This document shows positions 39,137 through 44,816 of a DNA stretch of 44,816 nucleotides, piece by piece. How positions within the stretch are numbered: position 1 is the first letter of the stretch; every line of letters starts with the position of its first letter. The DNA is from DATLFA01 sp039934635 (GTDB lineage: Bacteria > Actinomycetota > Acidimicrobiia > Acidimicrobiales > WLNW01), in contig JBDTLT010000019.1 of the NCBI GenBank assembly GCA_039934635.1, forward strand, positions 1 through 44,816. The letters run 5' to 3'. A program made the translations under genes and the position numbers. Below the pieces are notes generated by a model. It saw nothing but the letters and a program-made list of their open reading frames with translations. It did no database searches and was not told where the DNA came from.

Positions 39137-39188
39137 CAACAAGGTGGCTCGTGAAGTCGTCACGGCAGAGAGCCGTTCGATGGTGTGA
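39137..39188 (+). pseudogene. fragment of solute-binding gene, right copy of direct repeat
   Basis: Fourteen nt after the PKS stop, 39137-39169 matches 26384-26416 at 31 of 33 positions (24 consecutive). The same reading frame gives NKVAREVVTAESRSMV and then a stop at 39188, against NKKAREVVTAEGGSIVGEE in the intact protein. It therefore looks like a scrap of a second solute-binding gene copy. Similarity fades on both sides. The scrap occupies the leader of the alcohol dehydrogenase gene at 39221. Confidence 0.6.
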
Positions 39189-39220
39189 TTTGATCCCTGC
39201 TCGGACGAAGGGAGATGGCG

Positions 39221-40333
39221 ATGAATATACGGGCGGCGATTCTCGAAGCGCCGGGCCGCGATCTGGTTCTGCGCTCCCTCCAATTGGCGGCTCCCGGTCC
39301 TGGAGAAGTCCGCGTCCGGATACATGCCTCTGGCGTGTGCCACAGTGACCTATCGGTACAGATCGGTGCCGTTGTGCTGCCCACCCCGATGGTCCTCGGC
39401 CACGAGGGCGCTGGGGTGGTCGAAGCCATAGGTCCTGGCGTGTCCACCATCGAGCCCGGCGACCATGTCGTGTTGTCATTCGCGCCGCGTTGCGGGCGTT
39501 GCTTCTACTGCTGTCGCGGTGAATCGCACTTGTGCGAGCGCGGGCAAGCCCGGTTCCGAGGCGGGCTGCTCGACGGCACGACCCGGCTCTCACACAACGG
39601 CGAACCCGTCTTCCAAATGGCGATGCTGGGCACGTTTGCCGAGGCGGTCGTCGTGCCCGCGATGAGTGTCGTCGCCGTAGCACGCGACCTACCGCTCGGC
39701 GTCGCCGCACTTATCGGCTGTTGCGTGCTGACCGGAGTAGGTAGCGCACTCAATACGGCCACGATCATCGCCGGCGACACGGTGGCGGTCATCGGATGCG
39801 GTGCCGTCGGGCTCAATGCGATCCAAGGCGCCCGCCTTGCCGGCGCCGGTCACGTGATCGGCGTCGACACCGTCGCCGACAAGCTCGATATCGCACGCCG
39901 CTTCGGCGCCACCATGGTCATCGACGCGTCGGCAGTTGCACCGATCGACGCAGTACGCGACCTAACCGGCGGGCGCGGCGCGGACGTCGTATTCGAGACG
40001 GCGGGGACCGCGTCCACGATCGGAGCGGCAGTGCAGATGAGCCGCAAGGGTGGGCAGGTCATTCTCGTAGGTCTTCCCGCGCTCGACGGCCTCCCATCCA
40101 TCCTGGAGCACCTGTACTACAGCGCCCGAATCGTGAAGGCCTGCTCGTACGGTTCGGTGGATGTGCTGCGCGACGTCCCCCGTTTCGTCGAGCTCTACCG
40201 CTGCGGTCGCCTGAAGATCGATGAGCTCATCACAGAACGGATCCAGCTCGAGGACGTGAACGACGCCCTGGCGGACCTATCCGCATCCACGCGTGCAGTG
40301 CGGCGGGTCATCACCTTCGATTCGGCCGAATGA
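39221..40333 (+). CDS. zinc-dependent alcohol dehydrogenase (MDR family)
   Basis: A 370-residue medium-chain dehydrogenase. Catalytic zinc ligands are C40 (GVCHSD) and H61 with E62 (GHEGAG), and a later Cys lies in LIGCCVLTGVG. The structural zinc site C91-x2-C94-x2-C97-x7-C105 is complete. The Rossmann segment is VAVIGCGAVGLNAIQ, followed by HVIGVDTVADKL, which with Asp favours NAD(H). It resembles class III and mycobacterial alcohol dehydrogenases. It follows the PKS by 97 bp and precedes the P450 by 20 bp, so it probably oxidises or reduces the pathway product. AAGGGAG 6 nt before ATG 39221 decides this start over ATG 39215. Confidence 0.9.
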   Translation: MNIRAAILEAPGRDLVLRSLQLAAPGPGEVRVRIHASGVCHSDLSVQIGAVVLPTPMVLGHEGAGVVEAIGPGVSTIEPGDHVVLSFAPRCGRCFYCCRGESHLCERGQARFRGGLLDGTTRLSHNGEPVFQMAMLGTFAEAVVVPAMSVVAVARDLPLGVAALIGCCVLTGVGSALNTATIIAGDTVAVIGCGAVGLNAIQGARLAGAGHVIGVDTVADKLDIARRFGATMVIDASAVAPIDAVRDLTGGRGADVVFETAGTASTIGAAVQMSRKGGQVILVGLPALDGLPSILEHLYYSARIVKACSYGSVDVLRDVPRFVELYRCGRLKIDELITERIQLEDVNDALADLSASTRAVRRVITFDSAE

Positions 40334-40353
40334 CCTGACGGGAACACGCACGC

Positions 40354-41589
40354 ATGCCCCGCACTGCACTGCTGTCGCACTTGACCGGCGCCGCACCACC
40401 CTGGACGCCCCGAGGTTTGCAAGACCCGTATCCGTGGTTCACCGAAGCCTTGACTGGGCCATCGGTCGTCTACGACGCACGCGCCGACATCTGGCACGTG
40501 TTTCGTTACGACGACGTGAGGTCGCTCCTACGCGACGCCGACGTGTGGTCGGTTGCCAAGCGTATGGAGCGGGTACCCGCTGAGCAGCGCATCATCCGTC
40601 TGCTCATGTCCGATCCACCAGGACACAGCACACTGCGGCAGCACTTCAGCCGCGCGTACCGGCCGCGCCGAGTCGCGTCCATCGAAGCGCGCGTGCGCGA
40701 GGTTGCAATTGAGTTGATCGATCGCGCGCTCGATGTCGGCACATGCGACATCATCGGCGACATCGCCGTGCCGTTGACGCGGACCATCATCGGCGATCTC
40801 ATCGGTGTGCCCGGCGAGGACCTGGAAGAGTGCGCCCGCCACGCCATCAAGAATCCGCTCGGCACCGTCGCCGAAGACGAGGACGGCGAGTACCACGTCG
40901 TCATTTGGATGGGTGCCGGTGAACCGGAGAACAACCGGCACTTCAACGAGTACTTCCGGGACCTCATCGAAGAGCGCCGCCGCGCACCCCGCGACGATCT
41001 CGTCAGCGCGTTGGCCCAGATGCGACTCGACGACGCGAGCGATCTCTCCGGGCACCTGAACATCGGAGCGCTCCTCGACGAGCAGTTCGGCGCCGGCCAG
41101 AACACGACAGTGCATGTGCTGGGCACCATGCTCGCCACGTTTGCCGAGCAGCCCGACCAGTTGAGCCAAGTCCGCCACGACCGCGCGCTCGTGCCCTTGG
41201 CCGTCGAGGAAGCGCTGCGCTATTGCGCACCTTTGCAAGCAAGACCGCGCATCAGCACCGCGCCGACCACGCTGGCCGGCAACGCCATTCCCGAGGGCGC
41301 CGTCGCACTCGCATGGCTGCAGGCCGCGAACATCGACCCTCGCGAGTTCGATGACCCGTTGAAGTTCGACTGCGCGCGTACGCACAACCCGCACGTGTCG
41401 TTCGGCTTCGGCGAGCACTACTGCCTCGGCGCGGCGCTGGCCCGCATCGAGATTCGAGTCATGTTGGTGGAGTGGCTCGACCGCGTCGATGAGTTTCACC
41501 GCGTCGACCCGGGTGCTCCGCTCAGCTGGATGCCTACGTACATGTTGCGAGGTCTGAACCGACTCGATCTCGACGTGACGGCTCGCTGA
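40354..41589 (+). CDS. cytochrome P450
   Basis: A 411-residue soluble bacterial P450. The heme loop FGFGEHYCLG has the thiolate Cys 357, the K helix is E286-A-L-R289, and SDPPGHSTLR (helix C) and ANIDPREFDDPLKFDCAR are typical. The oxygen-activating I-helix reads A247-G-Q-N250-T251, where most P450s have an acid (Asp or Glu) before the Thr; here it is Asn. The protein is 20 bp after the alcohol dehydrogenase and likely tailors the NRPS-PKS product. A redox partner is not in the window. Its stop is 26 bp from a convergent gene. Confidence 0.93.
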   Translation: MPRTALLSHLTGAAPPWTPRGLQDPYPWFTEALTGPSVVYDARADIWHVFRYDDVRSLLRDADVWSVAKRMERVPAEQRIIRLLMSDPPGHSTLRQHFSRAYRPRRVASIEARVREVAIELIDRALDVGTCDIIGDIAVPLTRTIIGDLIGVPGEDLEECARHAIKNPLGTVAEDEDGEYHVVIWMGAGEPENNRHFNEYFRDLIEERRRAPRDDLVSALAQMRLDDASDLSGHLNIGALLDEQFGAGQNTTVHVLGTMLATFAEQPDQLSQVRHDRALVPLAVEEALRYCAPLQARPRISTAPTTLAGNAIPEGAVALAWLQAANIDPREFDDPLKFDCARTHNPHVSFGFGEHYCLGAALARIEIRVMLVEWLDRVDEFHRVDPGAPLSWMPTYMLRGLNRLDLDVTAR

Positions 41590-41615
41590 CCCCCTGCGGT
41601 TCGGCCGGTGGTCGA

Positions 41616-42137
41616 CTAGCGCGACTCCACGACAACGTTGCCGGGAGTGAGCAGCGCGAATGAGGTCGAGCGAACGATTACCTCGCTCGACACGGCCGCA
41701 TTACCCACCTGGAGGATCGGTCCTTCACTCGACACGACGACGTGGTAGCTGCCGGCCGGTACATCCTCGAAACGGAGGCCAGATTCGGTGAGGACCGGCA
41801 TGACCGGCTCACCGCCGTCGTCATTCACCAGGGAGACCGTATTCGCCGCCGACGAATCGAGCCCGCGAACGATCGCCACCACTCCGAGCGTGCCGACCTG
41901 CACCTCGACGGCAAGCGGCACGTTCACCGTGATCGGACCTTGTTGCACTACTGCGACTTCGGGTTCACGAACAGTGGTCTTCCCGCTTGCCACAACTACT
42001 GTGGCCGAGAGGCCGATCTCCGCCGCGATGATCGCGTCGCGACCGAGATGGCGCAGATCTACGAGCGGGTGTTGCAGGTGCGTGTGAGAGTGCTGATGCG
42101 GGTGAATGGTGGCCTCGCTCATTATCGGTCTCGACAT
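41616..42137 (-). CDS. hypothetical protein with His-rich N terminus
   Basis: A 173-residue protein of unknown function. The N terminus contains HPHQHSHTHLQHP (residues 12-24), six His in 13 residues, which could bind zinc, nickel or copper. The rest is beta-rich: ITVNVPLAVEVQVGTLGVVAIVRGL, GLRFEDVPAGSYHVVVSSEG, then VIVRSTSFALLTPGNVVVES. There is no signal peptide. ATG 42137 follows AAGAGAGAGA; ATG 42122 is an alternative. The frame upstream is antisense to the ABC genes and is not coding. It lies downstream of the second ABC pair on the same strand. Confidence 0.55.
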   Translation of the reverse strand: MSRPIMSEATIHPHQHSHTHLQHPLVDLRHLGRDAIIAAEIGLSATVVVASGKTTVREPEVAVVQQGPITVNVPLAVEVQVGTLGVVAIVRGLDSSAANTVSLVNDDGGEPVMPVLTESGLRFEDVPAGSYHVVVSSEGPILQVGNAAVSSEVIVRSTSFALLTPGNVVVESR

Positions 42138-42187
42138 TCTCTCTCTTCGACAAATGATCCACGTACCTGAGCAATCGAGGCGGGCGG

Positions 42188-42880
42188 TCACGAGGACGAG
42201 ACGCTTTCGTGCCGCTGGATGGTCACGCGCTGCGAAACGAACAGCCGGGCCAGCGCGAGCAGGGTGAGGGCGTACGCGACGGCGAGGATCGACGGCCATG
42301 CGATCGCTGCGCCGTAGGAGTCGCTGGCGTCGATGAGTCGGCGGGGGCCGTAAAAGGGCAGCACTTTCGACGCGGTCGCGCTGGCAGGCGCGGCAAGTTG
42401 CACGCCGACCACGCCGATCAACACCAGCGTTCCTTCGAGTTCGTTCGGCACCGCAGCGCCGATAGCGAGACCGAACGGCACTGCGACGAGCGCCACCGCG
42501 GCGACGCCGTAGGCAAGGAGCCAAGGGTGCATCGGATTCGAGACCGTCCACATCAGCGTGGCGAACCCCGCGGCGACCACGAGCCCGAAAGGCCCGAGGA
42601 AGAGAAGCCTCCCCAATAGGAGTTCGATCGGTCGGTAGCCGGATAACACCAGCCGCTGGTCGACCTCGCGCGACGACAGGATCGAGAACAGGGTCGCACC
42701 CGAGATCGAGAACGCCATGCCCACCCCGCCAGCCACGAACGCGTGCCCGCCGTCCTGTCCCGTCGAAGAGAAATAGAAGCTCAACGGCAGCGCGATCAGC
42801 AGGCCCACGGCGACGTGGTGGCGAAGAAGATCACGACCGTGCATCTCCGCCATCGAGAGCACGCGAAGCAGCGAGCTCAT
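42188..42880 (-). CDS. ABC transporter permease
   Basis: A 230-residue membrane protein with six hydrophobic segments: HHVAVGLLIALPLSFYF, FVAGGVGMAFSISGATLFSI, FGLVVAAGFATLMWTV, YGVAAVALVAVPFGLAIGAAV, LVLIGVVGVQLAAPA, and IAWPSILAVAYALTLLALA. It resembles heme-exporter (CcmB-like) or ABC-2 permeases. Its start codon overlaps the ATPase stop by 4 nt (ATGA), so the two are co-translated. The substrate is unknown; the pair is convergent with the P450 side of the biosynthetic genes and may or may not export their product. Confidence 0.82.
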   Translation of the reverse strand: MSSLLRVLSMAEMHGRDLLRHHVAVGLLIALPLSFYFSSTGQDGGHAFVAGGVGMAFSISGATLFSILSSREVDQRLVLSGYRPIELLLGRLLFLGPFGLVVAAGFATLMWTVSNPMHPWLLAYGVAAVALVAVPFGLAIGAAVPNELEGTLVLIGVVGVQLAAPASATASKVLPFYGPRRLIDASDSYGAAIAWPSILAVAYALTLLALARLFVSQRVTIQRHESVSSS

Positions 42881-43560
42881 CGCGACACCTCGCGCCGAGA
42901 CGCGTGGGCAGGCAGCTCGATCACGCGGTCGACCCGTTCGAGTTCGGCCAGCATGTGGGTCACCACGACAACCGCCTTGTCCTGCTGTCGCCACTTCTCG
43001 CAGTGGTCCCAGAAATTGACGTAGGTGCCGTGATCGAAGCCTTGATAGGGCTCGTCCAGAAGCAGCACACTCGGGTCTGCCAGTAGTGCCAACGCAAGGT
43101 TCAACTTCTGTCGCGTGCCGCCGGACAGATCGCGGGTAACCAGCTTTTCGCCCAAGGGGAAATCGAACTCGGCGAGGATCGCTCGTCCGCGTCGCAGACC
43201 TTCCTTGCGGCTCATGCCGGCGCCGCGGCCGAACATCACGAGGTGATCATCGGCGGTGAGCAACTCGAACAATCCGGTTGCCTGCGGGCAATACCCGATG
43301 CGACCGCCCACCCGAACGGTTCCCTCGTCGGCGCGGAGCAGGCCGGCGCAGATTCGCAGAAGTGTCGACTTTCCCGCACCGTTCTCGCCGGTGAGCGCAA
43401 TGACCTCGCCGGCGCGCACGTCGAGATTCACGTCGTCGAGGATCACCGTCCGTCCGAAGCGCTTGGTGATCCCCGCGGCGACGAGTTGATGACCCGGAAG
43501 CGGAGCCTCCGCGCGTGCGGTCACGCGCTGCGACTCGTGCACGGTCGGATCGACACCCAT
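42877..43560 (-). CDS. ABC transporter ATP-binding protein
   Basis: A 227-residue ATPase. Walker A is GENGAGKST, the signature is LSGGTRQKL, Walker B is SVLLLDEPYQGFDHG, and the switch His is in VVVTHM. The 25 residues before the domain are polar and unassigned. It forms an operon with the permease, overlapping by 4 nt. ATG 43560 lies 65 bp from the GGGAC-TTCG-GTCCC palindrome, which sits between this gene and the divergent membrane protein gene. Confidence 0.9.
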   Translation of the reverse strand: MGVDPTVHESQRVTARAEAPLPGHQLVAAGITKRFGRTVILDDVNLDVRAGEVIALTGENGAGKSTLLRICAGLLRADEGTVRVGGRIGYCPQATGLFELLTADDHLVMFGRGAGMSRKEGLRRGRAILAEFDFPLGEKLVTRDLSGGTRQKLNLALALLADPSVLLLDEPYQGFDHGTYVNFWDHCEKWRQQDKAVVVVTHMLAELERVDRVIELPAHASRREVSR

Positions 43561-43625
43561 GGAGTGACGTTGCCCAGGTCACCGAAGCGCGCGCTAGAGG
43601 CCTATGTCCCGAACCCTTCCGCAGT

Positions 43626-43641
43626 AGGGACTTCGGTCCCT
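43626..43641. promoter_or_regulatory. AGGGAC-TTCG-GTCCCT palindrome (DosR-like box or hairpin)
   Basis: Perfect 6-bp arms around TTCG. As DNA it resembles the DosR/DevR dormancy box (consensus core GGGACT-WW-AGTCCC). As RNA it is a 6-bp stem closed by an extra-stable C(UUCG)G tetraloop. It lies 65 bp before the ABC ATPase and 26 bp before the DUF2157-like gene, in the divergent gap 43561-43667. Confidence 0.5.
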
Positions 43642-43667
43642 GACGGCCTCGGCGGCGCGGGTGCAGT

Positions 43668-44807
43668 GTGCACGATGTGATCGCTCTTCCCCTCCTCATC
43701 GTGGTCGTCATCGCCATCGCGATTGCCGCGGCATCTCGCCGTCGCGGCACGACCGGCAACATGCTTCGAGCCCGCACCCCATGGTCGCCCGGCGCGGCAC
43801 AGGCCCCGGGCGCCGACCGGCGAAACGCACTCGAAGACACACTCGAGGAGTGGCGGGCGGCCGGGCTGATCCGCGCCGATGAAGTGGAACCCATCCTTCG
43901 CTACGAGCACGCCAAGTCGCCACCGCAAAGTCGTATCCCCATGGCCGCCGAAGCGGTCGGCTACGTGGGTTCGGCGCTGGTCATCACGGCGATCGCTCTG
44001 CTGGTCGGACGACGGTGGGACGACATCGCCGTCGCGGTGCGCATCGCGGTGCTCGCACTGCCCGCGATAACGGCCGCCGCCATCGGCTGGTGGGTGGGCT
44101 CGAAATCCGATCCCGCCTTCGAGCGGATGGGAAGTGTCCTTTGGGTCCTGTCGGCCGTCGCCCTGGCCGGCACGATGACCGTCGTTTTCGTGGACGCGAT
44201 GTACGACGGCGACCCGCCCGAACACGGCGGACTACTCTTCGTCGGCGGACTCGTGGCGCTATGGGCGGGTGTCGAGTATGCGCTACGCCGCCTGCCGCTT
44301 CAGCAGTTGGTCTTGTTCGCCGCGTCGTTGGTGACGGTGCTCGGCGTCGTCAACGCGCTCGAGGCCGGGCGTGAGCGAGACTTCTCGACGATCGTCTGGG
44401 GAATCGCCGTGTGGGCGGTCGGCCTTTGTTGGACCGCTCTCGGCGCGACTGGGCGTCTGAAGCCGACGGAAGTTGCGCGCCTCGTCGGTCCTGCGACAGT
44501 GCTGTTCGGATCGCAGTTGATTCGGGTCGACGCGGAGCTATTCGGTCTCTGGATGGGCCTCGCGTCGGCGGCGCTGTTGGTCGCAGTTGGAGTGTGGCGG
44601 ACCGATTCACTAGTGCTGCTCGGGGGCACAGTCGGCCTCTTCCAGTGGTCGCCGCAATTGGCGATCTTCTATCTCGCCGACGCGATCGGCACCGAGGTCA
44701 CCCTTCTCGTCGTCGGTGTGCTGCTCCTCGCGGTGGCATATGCATTCACAGTGTTGTACCGCCGTGTGCGCTCGGTGCAAGGCCAGCAACCGCCGATCCG
44801 AACGTGA
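43668..44807 (+). CDS. DUF2157-like multi-pass membrane protein
   Basis: A 379-residue membrane protein. After an initial hydrophobic segment (ALPLLIVVVIAIAIAAA) comes a soluble stretch ending LEEWRAAGLIRADEVEPILRYE, the pattern that opens DUF2157 proteins. About ten hydrophobic helices follow (VGYVGSALVITAIALLVG and on). Function unknown. GTG 43668 is the first plausible start; no ribosome site is clear. The gene ends 9 bases before the window end and looks complete. Confidence 0.72.
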   Translation: MHDVIALPLLIVVVIAIAIAAASRRRGTTGNMLRARTPWSPGAAQAPGADRRNALEDTLEEWRAAGLIRADEVEPILRYEHAKSPPQSRIPMAAEAVGYVGSALVITAIALLVGRRWDDIAVAVRIAVLALPAITAAAIGWWVGSKSDPAFERMGSVLWVLSAVALAGTMTVVFVDAMYDGDPPEHGGLLFVGGLVALWAGVEYALRRLPLQQLVLFAASLVTVLGVVNALEAGRERDFSTIVWGIAVWAVGLCWTALGATGRLKPTEVARLVGPATVLFGSQLIRVDAELFGLWMGLASAALLVAVGVWRTDSLVLLGGTVGLFQWSPQLAIFYLADAIGTEVTLLVVGVLLLAVAYAFTVLYRRVRSVQGQQPPIRT

Positions 44808-44816
44808 TCGTGAGCC

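Noticed and set aside
26384..39169. Direct repeats as insertion-sequence ends or phage attachment sites
   Set aside because: No transposase, integrase or tRNA is present; the repeat lies inside a coding region and the right copy reads as the same peptide, so a gene remnant is the better explanation.

Overview
The window is GC-rich and densely coded. It looks like the chromosome of a free-living actinobacterium, and an Acidimicrobiia-like lineage is a reasonable guess. Three observations support this: three stand-alone luciferase-like (F420-type) oxidoreductases plus a fourth such domain inside an NRPS, a mycothiol-type maleylpyruvate-isomerase relative, and many genes with a TANNNT -10 box 6-7 nt before the start codon (leaderless transcription). 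I see no tRNA, rRNA, transposase, integrase, phage gene or CRISPR array.

Layout. 60-2397: VOC protein, an alpha/beta hydrolase that has lost its nucleophile, and an F420-type oxidoreductase. 2617-4920: a flavin electron-transfer set made of a DUF2271 lipoprotein with a flavinylation motif, a PepSY membrane protein and a convergent ApbE flavin transferase. 4952-8593: an ABC exporter pair divergent from a histidine kinase/LuxR-type regulator pair, with a large palindrome between them. 8617-9045: a small protein with hexapeptide repeats followed by a cysteine every third residue. 9203-14554: catabolic-type enzymes (hydrolase, EthD protein, F420 oxidoreductase, amidohydrolase, D-aminoacylase-like). 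14735-18455: a sortase-type surface protein, a LuxR remnant, membrane and small hypothetical proteins, and a REC-GGDEF protein in which both domains are degenerate. 18700-22508: F420 oxidoreductase, DUF1801, hydrolase, a DinB2-like polymerase IV and a mycothiol-type protein. 22557-25472: a giant cyclase/NB-ARC/TPR/LuxR regulator.

25908-41589 is the most distinctive part. A leaderless, divergently transcribed NRPS (27046-32670) and PKS (32761-39123) form a compact hybrid assembly line followed by an alcohol dehydrogenase and a cytochrome P450. The NRPS is C-A-PCP, but its adenylation domain is interrupted twice: by a luciferase-like monooxygenase between core motifs A4 and A5, and by an N-methyltransferase after A8. 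Its specificity residues read DILQLGMIWK, nearly the glycine code. The PKS reads KS-AT-KR-DH-ACP-TE, with KR before DH. The simplest reading is acyl starter + glycine (N-methylated and possibly alpha-hydroxylated), one reduced and dehydrated ketide extension, then TE release, with tailoring by the ADH and P450. A solute-binding protein gene without signal peptide lies beside the NRPS. A 33-bp piece of that gene (31/33 identical, 24 exact) recurs just after the PKS, so the two biosynthetic genes lie between direct repeats about 12.75 kb apart.

41616-44807: a His-rich hypothetical protein, a second ABC pair, and a DUF2157-like membrane protein preceded by a GGGAC-TTCG-GTCCC palindrome resembling a DosR box or a UUCG hairpin. 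All functional calls rest on motifs read by eye; no database was searched.
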